From a virus: a DNA stretch of 24,502 nt. The stretch is from IMG/VR virus record IMGVR_UViG_3300044644_001149, positions 1 through 24,502 of that record; one strand, given 5' to 3'. The notes beneath the pieces were generated by a model. That model was given only the letters and a program-made list of their open reading frames with translations. It was not told the origin of the DNA and did no database searches. Shown here piece by piece: positions 1-7,376 of this stretch (within the stretch, counting starts at the first letter, position 1; each line of letters starts with the position of its first letter). The translations under genes were made by a program, and so were the position numbers.

Positions 1-2328
1 AATCCTGGAACTGTAAGGGATTGTCGTGAGTTTTATAAAAAATATGATGAAGTTGATGGATTTGAAATCTATGGAAATGATCGTTACATCTATCAATATA
101 TTTCAGAAAAATATCCAGAGGATGAAATCAAGTTTGATATTAGTAAAATCAAACTTGTAACTCTGGACATTGAGGTTGCCTCTGAACAAGGGTTTCCTGA
201 TGTTGAATCTTGTTCAGAAGAAATTCTTGCAATTACGATTCAAGATTATTCAACAAAAAAAATTATTACTTGGGGATTGAAACCATTTAAAAATACCCGC
301 AGTGATGTAACATATCACCACTGTCCAAGTGAATATGAACTTTTAAACAACTTCATTCATTACTGGATGGTAGATGTTCCAGATGTAATTACTGGATGGA
401 ATATTCAGTTTTATGATATTCCTTATATCTGCAAAAGACTAAATCGTGTTCTTGGTGAAAAACTAATGAAACGAATGTCTAATTGGGGACTTGTGACTGA
501 AGGTGAAGTTTTCATTAATGGAAGAAAGCATACCACCTTTGATGTTGGCGGATTGACTCAACTTGACTACTTAGATCTTTACAAGAAGTTTACTTATAAA
601 GCACAGGAGTCATATCGTCTTGATTATATTGCTGAAGTTGAACTGGGACAGAAAAAACTTGATCACTCAGAGTTTGATACTTTTAAGGACTTCTATACTC
701 AAGGTTGGCAAAAATTTATTGAGTACAACATCGTTGACGTAGAACTTGTTGACCGTTTGGAAGACAAGATGAAACTCATTGAACTTGCTTTGACGATGGC
801 ATATGACGCAAAAGTCAACTATGCAGATGTGTTCTATCAAGTTCGTATGTGGGATAACATCATTTACAACTACCTCAAAAAAAGAGATATTGTAATCCCG
901 CCAAAGAATAAATCTCAAAAGAATGAAAAGTATGCTGGTGCTTATGTAAAAGAACCTAAACCAGGTAAGTATGATTGGGTTGTTAACTTTGACTTAAACT
1001 CACTGTATCCTCACTTGATTATGGAGTTTAACATCAGTCCAGAAACTCTTGTTGATGAAAAGCATCCTACAATCACCGTGGATAAAATACTCAATCAGGA
1101 ACTTACTTTTGAGATGTATAGTGATTATGCTGTCTGTGCGAATGGTGCAATGTTCCGAAAAGATGTTCGTGGATTTCTTCCCGAACTGATGGAAAAGATG
1201 TATCAAGATCGTGTCATCTTTAAAAATAAGATGATTGAAGCAAAGAAACAATACGAAAAGAAAAAGACGAAGGAACTTGAAAAGGAAATTGCCCGATGCA
1301 ATAACATTCAAATGGCAAAGAAGATTTCCTTGAACTCTGCTTATGGTGCGATTGGTAATCAGTATTTCCGTTATTATAAACTTGAAAATGCTGAAGCAAT
1401 CACTTTAAGTGGGCAAGTCGCAATTCGTTGGATTGAAAGTAAGATGAATGCTTACTTGAATAAACTTCTTAAAACAGAGGATATTGATTATGTTATTGCT
1501 TCAGATACTGACTCCATTTATCTTAATATGGGTCCTCTGGTTGAAACTGTATACAAGGGAAGAGAGAAAACTACTCAGGGCATTGTTTCGTTCCTTGATA
1601 AGATCTGTAAAGTGGAACTTGAGAAGTATATTGAAGGTTGCTACCAAGAACTGGCTTCGTATGTAAATGCTTACGATCAGAAGATGCAGATGAAACGAGA
1701 GAACATTGCCGACCGTGGAATTTGGACTGCTAAAAAACGATACATTCTGAATGTTTGGGATAGTGAAGGTGTTCGTTATGAAGAACCTAAACTCAAAATG
1801 ATGGGCATTGAAGCAGTCAAATCATCTACACCTGCACCTTGTCGCAAGATGATTAAGGATGCTCTTAAGTTGATGATGAGTGGAACTGAGAATGAAGTCA
1901 TTGACTTTATTGAAAATTCACGAAAGCAGTTTAAACAACTTCCACCCGAACAGATTGCCTTCCCGAGGACAGCATCTGATGTTCAAAAATATCAATCATC
2001 TTCGTCAATTTATGCAAAGGGAACACCAGTTCATATTCGTGGAGCACTTTTATTCAATCATTATATAAAAGAGAAAAAACTTACCAACAAGTATTCACTT
2101 ATTAATAATGGTGAAAAGGTAAAGTTCATTTATTTAAAAAAACCAAATAGCATACACGAGAATATTATTTCCTTTATTCAAGAGTTTCCTAAAGAATTGA
2201 ACCTTGACAAATATATTGATTATGACTTACAATTTGAGAAAAGTTTTGTAGAACCACTCAGAGCAATTCTTGATTCCATTGGGTGGAGCGTAGAAAAAAC
2301 TGTAAACCTTGATTCCTTTTTTTCCTGA
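1..2328 (+). CDS. 43: DNA polymerase, T4 gp43-like (family B), 5' end outside window
   Basis: Replicative family B DNA polymerase with 3'-5' proofreading, the core of the T4-type replisome. The reading frame is open from base 1, so the N-terminus lies upstream; about 775 codons are visible. The exonuclease I motif LDIEV is near base 165. Polymerase motif A (DLNSLYP) is at 991-1011, motif B (KISLNSAYG) near 1321, and motif C (SDTDS) at 1501-1515. The frame is uninterrupted, so there is no intron, intein or frameshift in the visible part. The stop TGA (2326-2328) overlaps the ATG of the next small ORF by one base (TGATG), which suggests translational coupling. It heads the operon with uvsX and the gp41 helicase gene. 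Identity is certain from the motifs; only the true start is unknown. Confidence 0.97.
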   Translation, partial: NPGTVRDCREFYKKYDEVDGFEIYGNDRYIYQYISEKYPEDEIKFDISKIKLVTLDIEVASEQGFPDVESCSEEILAITIQDYSTKKIITWGLKPFKNTRSDVTYHHCPSEYELLNNFIHYWMVDVPDVITGWNIQFYDIPYICKRLNRVLGEKLMKRMSNWGLVTEGEVFINGRKHTTFDVGGLTQLDYLDLYKKFTYKAQESYRLDYIAEVELGQKKLDHSEFDTFKDFYTQGWQKFIEYNIVDVELVDRLEDKMKLIELALTMAYDAKVNYADVFYQVRMWDNIIYNYLKKRDIVIPPKNKSQKNEKYAGAYVKEPKPGKYDWVVNFDLNSLYPHLIMEFNISPETLVDEKHPTITVDKILNQELTFEMYSDYAVCANGAMFRKDVRGFLPELMEKMYQDRVIFKNKMIEAKKQYEKKKTKELEKEIARCNNIQMAKKISLNSAYGAIGNQYFRYYKLENAEAITLSGQVAIRWIESKMNAYLNKLLKTEDIDYVIASDTDSIYLNMGPLVETVYKGREKTTQGIVSFLDKICKVELEKYIEGCYQELASYVNAYDQKMQMKRENIADRGIWTAKKRYILNVWDSEGVRYEEPKLKMMGIEAVKSSTPAPCRKMIKDALKLMMSGTENEVIDFIENSRKQFKQLPPEQIAFPRTASDVQKYQSSSSIYAKGTPVHIRGALLFNHYIKEKKLTNKYSLINNGEKVKFIYLKKPNSIHENIISFIQEFPKELNLDKYIDYDLQFEKSFVEPLRAILDSIGWSVEKTVNLDSFFS

Positions 2329-2492
2329 TGGATTTACCTATTAATGATGAAGAACTGAATACAATTATAAATGCGATGTCTCTTGGTGGAGATTCTGCAT
2401 TATATCAAAAACTTAAACTTGTAAAAGAACTCAAAGAACAAGGTTTGCCTTATAAAAAAATACTTCGTGAAGAATACGGGATGGTGGTGTGA
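2328..2492 (+). CDS. small conserved-position ORF between polymerase and uvsX (54 aa)
   Basis: I do not recognise this 54-aa protein. It fills the space between the polymerase and uvsX exactly. Its ATG overlaps the polymerase stop (TGATG at 2326-2330), and its own stop (2490-2492) overlaps the uvsX ATG in the same TGATG arrangement. That tight double coupling is the main evidence that it is translated. The protein is short, soluble and charged, with an acidic start ([10 protein letters not shown]) and a Lys-rich middle and end that looks helical. It has no cysteines, signal peptide or membrane segment. Transcription would be with the replication operon. A role as a replication accessory peptide is inferred from position only. 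Confidence 0.6.
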   Translation: MDLPINDEELNTIINAMSLGGDSALYQKLKLVKELKEQGLPYKKILREEYGMVV

Positions 2493-3496
2493 TGGATTTT
2501 CTTAAAGATATTGTAAAAGAAATCGGTGATGACTTTACAAAGTTAGCATCCGATATTGATGAAACTGAGACTTATGTTGATACGGGTTCATACGTTTTTA
2601 ATGCACTGGTTTCAGGTAGCATATTTGGTGGTGTATCTGGGAATAAGATTACTGCTATTGCTGGAGAGTCTTCTACTGGAAAGACTTTTTTCTCTCTCGC
2701 AGTGGTTAAGAACTTTCTTGATACTCATCCCGATGGTTACTGTCTCTACTTTGACACTGAGGCTGCTATTACCAAATCACTTATAGAGTCTCGTGGAATT
2801 GATACTACTCGTCTTGTTGTTGTAAATGTTGTTACTATAGAAGAGTTCCGTACAAAGGCACTCAAAGCAGTAGATATATATCTGAAAGCACCGGTAGAAG
2901 ATCGCAAACCTTGTATGTTTGTGTTAGACTCTTTGGGTATGCTTTCTACAAGTAAAGAAATTAATGATGCACTGAATGAAAAAGAAGTTAGGGATATGAC
3001 TAAATCCCAACTTATTAAAGGTGCTTTCCGAATGCTCACACTCAAATTAGGTCAAGCAAATGTCCCGCTCATTGTCACAAATCATACATACGATGTCATC
3101 GGAGCTTACGTACCAACTAAAGAAATGGGAGGAGGTTCTGGACTCAAATACGCAGCAAGTACGATCATTTATCTCAGCAAAAAGAAAGAAAAGGATGGAA
3201 CGGAAGTGGTCGGAAATATTATCAAGGCTAAGACTGCTAAATCGCGTTTAAGTAAGGAGAATAAAGATGTTGAGATCCGTTTGTATTATGATGAGCGCGG
3301 TCTTGATCGTTACTATGGTCTTTTGGAGCTTGGTGAACTTGGTGGACTCTGGAAGAATGTAGCAGGACGTTATGAGATGGATGGTAAGAAGATTTATGCC
3401 AAACAAATTCTTGCAAACCCAGAAGAATATTTCACTGATGAAGTGATGCAAAAACTTGATGCAATTGCAAGAGAGGAGTTCAGTTACGGCAAATGA
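2492..3496 (+). CDS. uvsX: RecA-like recombination protein UvsX
   Basis: RecA-family strand-exchange ATPase (334 aa) that coats ssDNA and drives recombination-dependent replication and repair in T4-like phages. Walker A (GESSTGKT) is at residues 58-65, FDTE with the likely catalytic glutamate at about 87-90, and Walker B (MFVLDSLG) at about 142-149. I chose ATG 2492 over an in-frame GTG one codon earlier, because ATG 2492 overlaps the upstream stop as TGATG. Its own stop overlaps the next start as ATGA (3493-3496). It sits between gp43 and the gp41 helicase gene, the usual neighbourhood in T4-like cyanophages. Length and motifs are typical and nothing looks broken. Confidence 0.96.
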   Translation: MDFLKDIVKEIGDDFTKLASDIDETETYVDTGSYVFNALVSGSIFGGVSGNKITAIAGESSTGKTFFSLAVVKNFLDTHPDGYCLYFDTEAAITKSLIESRGIDTTRLVVVNVVTIEEFRTKALKAVDIYLKAPVEDRKPCMFVLDSLGMLSTSKEINDALNEKEVRDMTKSQLIKGAFRMLTLKLGQANVPLIVTNHTYDVIGAYVPTKEMGGGSGLKYAASTIIYLSKKKEKDGTEVVGNIIKAKTAKSRLSKENKDVEIRLYYDERGLDRYYGLLELGELGGLWKNVAGRYEMDGKKIYAKQILANPEEYFTDEVMQKLDAIAREEFSYGK

Positions 3497-4035
3497 TTAA
3501 GATTCTAAAGACAGGAATCAATATATCAAAAGTTGTAGAACAACTTAAAAAATATCCACAAGATTGGGATCATCAAAAACATTTGAAAGATTCCCAGTCT
3601 TTGGTTGACAGGGGATTTGCTGACTTGCCAGTAAGTGCTCTTCAACTTATAATTGGTGGAGTCAAGAAAAAAGAAGACTTTGTTGGAGATTCAGAAATTA
3701 ATATCAAAACTCCAGCATACGAACATCACGGAGAAATTCGAAAGATTATACGCAAAAACTTTGGAAACAGAGAGTTGCATCGTTGTGGATTTCTTTCTCT
3801 TCCGATTGATGAAATTGTGGGAGCACATATTGATGAGGGAACTTACTATCAAACAAGAGATAGATATCACCTTTCTATTTTGGGAAGATATCAATATTTC
3901 TGTGGAACTGATACGGTGATAGTTGAACCAGGAACTCTTCTGTGGTTTAACAATAAATTACCTCACGGAACAGTTAATATTGGTGATGAAACAAGAATAA
4001 CATTTGTATTTGATATGCCTTATGGACAAAGTTGA
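3493..4035 (+). CDS. 2OG-Fe(II)-dependent Asp/Asn beta-hydroxylase-like protein
   Basis: A 180-aa double-stranded beta-helix oxygenase resembling the aspartyl/asparaginyl beta-hydroxylase family, which uses 2-oxoglutarate, O2 and Fe(II) to hydroxylate a protein side chain. Visible candidate iron and 2OG ligands are HIDEGTYY near residue 112, RDRYHLSI near residue 122 (the Arg/His pair) and the distal LPHGTVN near residue 156. It starts by ATGA overlap with uvsX, and its last 14 bases overlap the gp41 helicase gene. Its lodging between two replisome genes is a known T4-like cyanophage arrangement, but the substrate is not known to me; a replication protein or a host protein are both guesses. 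The fold assignment is fairly safe, the reaction less so. Confidence 0.82.
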   Translation: MIKILKTGINISKVVEQLKKYPQDWDHQKHLKDSQSLVDRGFADLPVSALQLIIGGVKKKEDFVGDSEINIKTPAYEHHGEIRKIIRKNFGNRELHRCGFLSLPIDEIVGAHIDEGTYYQTRDRYHLSILGRYQYFCGTDTVIVEPGTLLWFNNKLPHGTVNIGDETRITFVFDMPYGQS

Positions 4036-5398
4036 GTTTTTGATTCTTCGTAATCTTCTTTATAATGAAAATTACTTAAGAAAAGTTATTCCTTTCATTA
4101 AATCTGAGTATTTTGAAGATCTTAATCAAAAGATTGTATTTGAAGAAGTTTTAAAGTTTATTCAACAATATAATGAACTTGCTACAAAAGAAGTTCTTTG
4201 CATTGAAGTTGAAAAACGTCAAGATATTAATGACACTTCTTTCAAAGAAATCACACATCTGATTGAATGTCTTGATGATGTTCCAGCAGAGTTTAACTGG
4301 TTAGTTGATACTACTGAAAAGTGGTGTCGTGATCGTGCCATCTATCTTGCATTGATGGAATCTATTCATATTGCAGATGGAAAGGATGAAAAGAAAAATC
4401 GTGATAGTATTCCCAGCATTCTCTCAGATGCTCTTGCTGTATCTTTTGATACTAACATCGGACACGATTATCTGTTAGACTATGAGGCACGTTATGAGTC
4501 TTATCATAGAAAGGAAGAGAAAATTGAATTTGATCTTGAATATTTTAATAAAATCACAAAAGGTGGTTTACCTAATAAGACTCTCAATATCGCTCTTGCT
4601 GGTACAGGTGTCGGAAAAAGTCTCTTTATGTGCCACGTGGCTGCTTCCGTCCTATTGCAAGGCAGGAACGTTTTGTATATCACTCTTGAAATGGCGGAGG
4701 AACGAATTGCTGAAAGAATTGACGCAAATCTTTTGAATATTCCTATTCAGCAACTTAATGAACTTCCAAAGTCAATGTTTGAGAATAAAGTTACTAATCT
4801 TGCAAAGAAAACTCAGGGAACTTTAATCATTAAAGAATATCCAACTGCATCTGCTCATAGTGGGCATTTTAAATCTCTGTTGAATGAACTTTCCCTTAAG
4901 AAGTCTTTCAAACCAGATATTATTTTCATTGACTATCTTAATATTTGTTCTTCCTCTCGTTATCGTGGAAACAGCAACATTAACTCATACACTTTTATTA
5001 AGGCAATTGCGGAAGAACTTCGGGGACTTGCCTGTGAGTTCAATGTTCCAATTGTAAGTGCAACACAAACTACAAGAAGTGGTTATGGTAGTTCCGATGT
5101 TGAGTTGACTGATACTTCAGAATCTTTTGGACTTCCTGCTACTGCTGATCTTATGTTTGCTTTGATTAGTACAGAAGAACTGGAGGGACTTGGGCAGATT
5201 CTGGTGAAGCAACTTAAGAATCGTTATAATGATCCTACTATTCATAAACGTTTTGTAATCGGTATTGATCGTGCCAAAATGAGACTTTATGATTGTGAAC
5301 AGTCGGCACAGGAAGATATTCTTGACAACGGCAAAGAAGAAGAGTATGATAATGAAGAAAAGAAACCTAAAAAATCATTTGAGGGATTTAAGTTTTGA
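4022..5398 (+). CDS. 41: replicative DNA helicase, T4 gp41-like (DnaB family)
   Basis: Hexameric 5'-3' replicative helicase that pairs with the gp61 primase to form the T4-type primosome; 458 aa from ATG 4022. Walker A (GTGVGKS) is at residues 194-200 and Walker B (IIFIDYL) at about 300-306. The N-terminal 150 residues are the helical domain usual for DnaB-like helicases. The C-terminus is acidic then Lys-rich (EEKKPKKSFEGF), as in T4 gp41. An earlier in-frame ATG at 4004 would add six residues, but it lies deeper inside the upstream gene. I prefer 4022, since the sequence MDKVEF looks like a natural N-terminus. The stop overlaps the TTG start of the next gene (TTGA). Confidence 0.95.
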   Translation: MDKVEFLILRNLLYNENYLRKVIPFIKSEYFEDLNQKIVFEEVLKFIQQYNELATKEVLCIEVEKRQDINDTSFKEITHLIECLDDVPAEFNWLVDTTEKWCRDRAIYLALMESIHIADGKDEKKNRDSIPSILSDALAVSFDTNIGHDYLLDYEARYESYHRKEEKIEFDLEYFNKITKGGLPNKTLNIALAGTGVGKSLFMCHVAASVLLQGRNVLYITLEMAEERIAERIDANLLNIPIQQLNELPKSMFENKVTNLAKKTQGTLIIKEYPTASAHSGHFKSLLNELSLKKSFKPDIIFIDYLNICSSSRYRGNSNINSYTFIKAIAEELRGLACEFNVPIVSATQTTRSGYGSSDVELTDTSESFGLPATADLMFALISTEELEGLGQILVKQLKNRYNDPTIHKRFVIGIDRAKMRLYDCEQSAQEDILDNGKEEEYDNEEKKPKKSFEGFKF

Positions 5399-5865
5399 TT
5401 AATATTAATAAAGAAATTCTTCCTAATGGATCTACTAAATTTACTATGACTGAAAGCAAAGTGATTGACACTAAAAAATATATTGAGTTTGTCCGTCAAA
5501 CTACAAGTCCTGCAAGTAGTGATTTTGCAGCACTTCTTGCACGTATGACTGAACTTGAAGCAACGAATGATGCAGATGTTCCTCGTCTATTGACTGCTGC
5601 TCTTGGTATGACAGCAGAAGCAGGAGAATTTACAGAAGTTGTAAAAAAAATTGTAATGCAAGGAAAACCTTATAATGAAGAAAATGTTTTCCATATGAAG
5701 AGAGAACTTGGTGATATTTGTTGGTATCTTGCACAAGCTTGTATGGCACTTGATACTAACTTTGAAGAAGTTCTTCAAATGAACTATGAAAAACTGAGTG
5801 CAAGATATCCGGAAGGGACATTTGATGTATTCAGAAGTGAAAATCGTAAGGAGGGAGATCTATGA
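5395..5865 (+). CDS. mazG: MazG-like nucleotide pyrophosphohydrolase
   Basis: All-alpha NTP pyrophosphohydrolase of the MazG type, hydrolysing (d)NTPs to (d)NMP plus PPi. The magnesium-binding signature is visible as EAGE about two thirds along and ELGD about 25 residues later (ExxE...ExxD). MazG genes are common in cyanophages and have been linked there to nucleotide recycling. I place the start at TTG 5395: it overlaps the helicase stop (TTGA) and has GAGGG at 5381-5385, nine bases upstream. The alternative ATG at 5446 has no visible ribosome binding site; using it would drop 17 residues. The stop overlaps the next ATG (ATGA at 5862-5865). Family assignment is firm; the preferred substrate cannot be read from sequence. 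Confidence 0.87.
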   Translation: MININKEILPNGSTKFTMTESKVIDTKKYIEFVRQTTSPASSDFAALLARMTELEATNDADVPRLLTAALGMTAEAGEFTEVVKKIVMQGKPYNEENVFHMKRELGDICWYLAQACMALDTNFEEVLQMNYEKLSARYPEGTFDVFRSENRKEGDL

Positions 5866-6017
5866 CCGAAACAACTTGGCCTTATAATCATCGTCACTCT
5901 TCTGAACTCTGGGATATTACTGCAGAAATTCTCACAGAACTGTCCCGAAGAGATGAAGTTGTTTATCAGGTAAAAGCAACGCCCGAGTCTGTGAAATCAA
6001 AGATAGAATCACTATGA
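5862..6017 (+). CDS. hypothetical 51-aa protein
   Basis: I do not recognise this protein. The ORF starts by ATGA overlap with the mazG-like gene and ends by ATGA overlap with the next gene (6014-6017), so it is embedded in a coupled chain. The ribosome binding site GGAGG lies at 5850-5855, within the 3' end of the upstream gene and well spaced. The 51-aa product starts MTETTWPYNHRHSSELWD and has several His and Trp residues in its first 17 positions, then a charged helical stretch. No membrane segment, cysteine pair or signal peptide is visible. The good ribosome binding site and coupling support expression. Confidence 0.65.
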   Translation: MTETTWPYNHRHSSELWDITAEILTELSRRDEVVYQVKATPESVKSKIESL

Positions 6018-6199
6018 CTAAAGAAAAACAAGTAACACTTAAATTGGATGCTCGTGCAGCAGCAGCGGTTCGTCAAGTTCTCTTTGAAGCACAGAGAGGA
6101 TATACTTATGATAAAGTGAGTGTCCCTCCTCGTATTGTTGACATTCGTTCAGTTATTCAAAGTATTGACGACAATCTTGGAGCAGCACTTGGAGTTTGA
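6014..6199 (+). CDS. hypothetical 61-aa protein ending the replication operon
   Basis: I do not recognise this 61-aa protein. It begins by ATGA overlap with the preceding small ORF. It opens with a Lys-rich segment followed by a helical stretch rich in Ala (LDARAAAAVRQVL) and has no cysteines or membrane segment. Its stop codon TGA (6197-6199) is built into the left arm of the terminator that closes the operon, so it is the last gene of the replication transcript. A small regulatory or DNA-binding role is possible but not shown. Confidence 0.65.
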   Translation: MTKEKQVTLKLDARAAAAVRQVLFEAQRGYTYDKVSVPPRIVDIRSVIQSIDDNLGAALGV

Positions 6200-6219
6200 C
6201 CCTTTGGGGTCTTTTTTTT
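6198..6219 (+). terminator. intrinsic terminator of the replication operon
   Basis: Stem GACCC (6198-6202), loop TTTG, stem GGGTC (6207-6211), then a run of eight T (6212-6219). The stem begins inside the stop codon of the preceding gene. The last T of the run is the first base of a TATAAATA late promoter. Confidence 0.88.
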
Positions 6220-6226
6220 ATAAATA
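6219..6226 (+). promoter_or_regulatory. T4-type late promoter TATAAATA
   Basis: Exact match to the T4 late -10 box, fused to the T-tract of the terminator. Expected start is near 6232, giving a leader of about 17 bases before ATG 6249. It should drive the first virion-associated gene of the late block. Confidence 0.85.
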
Positions 6227-6248
6227 ACTAAAAAGTATTTGTAGAAAA

Positions 6249-7184
6249 ATGGATTCTAAAGAACTTAGAGGTTTGTGTGAAGCTTATACTGCTGTTTACG
6301 ATGAAGAACTCAGAGATGAGTTAGAAGAAATGTCAGATGAATTTGCTGGCATTGAAGATTTAACCGATGATGAAATTGATGCAATTGTTGAAGAAACAAT
6401 TGATGAGATGCTTGATGAAGGATATGAATTTGATGAAGTAGAGCAAATTTTTGAAGAAGTTCTTTCGGAAGCAAGAGTTGATATGGCAGCTCGTGCTGCT
6501 GCAAGAAAAAAGGAAATGGCAGCATCGGAAAAGTCTGCAAAAGAAGCAAGACGTAGAGGTGCAGAAGTAGTTAGAAAAGAAAAAAGAGCAGAAGCAATTT
6601 CTAAAGTGAAGGGTGCTGTTAAGTCTGCACTTGGAAAAGCAAAAGCAGCAGTTAAATCTGGTGTTGCAAAAGCAAAAGAAGCTGGAAAAGAAGCAAAGTT
6701 TCGTGCAGTAGATAAACCAGTAGCTGCTTATGCTACTAAAAGAAATCTTCATCCTGCCGCAGGAATGGCAGCAAGATCAAAAGATCCTGAAAAGAGAAGA
6801 GGACTAAGAGCAAAAGTTGCTGCTGATATCAAAGGCAGAATTAAAAAGAAAATTGCTCAGGCACAAGTAGGTGCTTATAGTGCTGCAAGAAAAGCTGGAC
6901 AGGCAGCATCTGATGTTGCCGGAAGAGCAAAACAAAGTGCAAAAAATATTAAGGCAAAAACCAAAAGGGGAGTTAAGAGTGCAATAGGTGCAGCAGCTTC
7001 TAAAGTTGCATCTGGAGCATCTGGACTTGCTACAAGAATGGCAACGGAAGAAATTGATGTTTATGATGTAGTTCTTGAGTATCTTCTTGGTGGAGGTTAT
7101 GCTGAGACACAAGAAGCAGCAGAAAAAATTATGTTAAATATGAGTGAAGAGTGGAAAAACGAAATTATTGCTAAGTGTGATTGA
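6249..7184 (+). CDS. late virion-associated protein, acidic head and Lys/Ala-rich body (311 aa)
   Basis: Probably a virion or internal head protein; function unproven. Residues 18-74 are strongly acidic (Asp/Glu-rich) and residues 75-260 are Lys/Arg/Ala-rich and repetitive, like a DNA-binding tail. The last 45 residues return to an ordinary helical module (YDVVLEYLLGG..., NMSEEW). The charge switch falls exactly at VLSE74|A75, which fits the T4 prohead protease gp21 cleavage rule (L/I/V)xE|A. A second match is LCE11|A12 near the N-terminus. A late promoter at 6219 and a terminator-like hairpin at 7209 bound it. There is no good ribosome binding site before ATG 6249. The low-complexity middle makes homology searches hard, and homologues are probably annotated as structural or hypothetical. 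It could be a scaffold or an internal protein instead. Confidence 0.72.
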   Translation: MDSKELRGLCEAYTAVYDEELRDELEEMSDEFAGIEDLTDDEIDAIVEETIDEMLDEGYEFDEVEQIFEEVLSEARVDMAARAAARKKEMAASEKSAKEARRRGAEVVRKEKRAEAISKVKGAVKSALGKAKAAVKSGVAKAKEAGKEAKFRAVDKPVAAYATKRNLHPAAGMAARSKDPEKRRGLRAKVAADIKGRIKKKIAQAQVGAYSAARKAGQAASDVAGRAKQSAKNIKAKTKRGVKSAIGAAASKVASGASGLATRMATEEIDVYDVVLEYLLGGGYAETQEAAEKIMLNMSEEWKNEIIAKCD

Positions 7185-7190
7185 TAAATA
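7183..7190 (+). promoter_or_regulatory. possible late promoter variant GATAAATA
   Basis: Matches seven of eight bases of TATAAATA and overlaps the stop codon of the preceding gene. Its start would be near 7196, upstream of the hairpin at 7209 and tRNA-Ala. The motif is AT-rich and could occur by chance. Confidence 0.4.
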
Positions 7191-7208
7191 ACTAAGGAAG
7201 GTTGCTCT

Positions 7209-7237
7209 GACCCACTTGACTTTTAGTTGAGTGGGTC
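7209..7237 (+). terminator. 12-bp hairpin, likely terminator, overlapping the tRNA-Ala promoter
   Basis: GACCCACTTGAC (7209-7220), loop TTTTA, GTTGAGTGGGTC (7226-7237); all 12 positions pair, two as G-T. The following TTATACTTTCT is only weakly T-rich, so termination may be partial. The -35 box of the tRNA-Ala promoter lies in the left arm and loop. Confidence 0.6.
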
Positions 7238-7244
7238 TTATACT
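7216..7244 (+). promoter_or_regulatory. sigma70-like promoter for tRNA-Ala
   Basis: TTGACT (7216-7221), 17-base spacer, TATACT (7239-7244). The expected start is near 7251, three bases before the tRNA. The -35 box and spacer are inside the hairpin at 7209-7237. Confidence 0.65.
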
Positions 7245-7253
7245 TTCTACATC

Positions 7254-7327
7254 GGGGATATAGCTCAGTTGGTAGTAGCGCTTGCTTTGCAAGCAAGATG
7301 TCATCGGTTCGAGTCCGATTATCTCCA
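7254..7327 (+). tRNA. tRNA-Ala(TGC)
   Basis: Acceptor GGGGATA pairs with TATCTCC, discriminator A. The anticodon stem CTTGC/GCAAG carries loop TTTGCAA with anticodon TGC. The T-arm is ATCGG/CCGAT. CCA is not encoded. The D-stem is GCTC against TAGC, with one mismatch where GAGC is usual. This tRNA lies alone in the late block, more than 12 kb from the other tRNAs. Confidence 0.95.
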
Positions 7328-7333
7328 TAAATA
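7326..7333 (+). promoter_or_regulatory. late promoter variant CATAAATA abutting tRNA-Ala
   Basis: CATAAATA begins on the last acceptor base of the tRNA and includes its discriminator A. Expected start is near 7339, upstream of the nucleotidyltransferase gene at 7377. It fits the cyanophage late consensus NATAAATA. Confidence 0.6.
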
Positions 7334-7348
7334 CGGGAATTGAAAAAA

Positions 7349-7356
7349 AATAAATA
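7349..7356 (+). promoter_or_regulatory. late promoter variant AATAAATA
   Basis: AATAAATA with an expected start near 7362, giving a leader of about 15 bases before ATG 7377. It competes or cooperates with the CATAAATA motif 23 bases upstream. The surroundings are AT-rich, so confidence is moderate. Confidence 0.55.
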
Positions 7357-7376
7357 TAAGTATAATAAAAAGTAAT

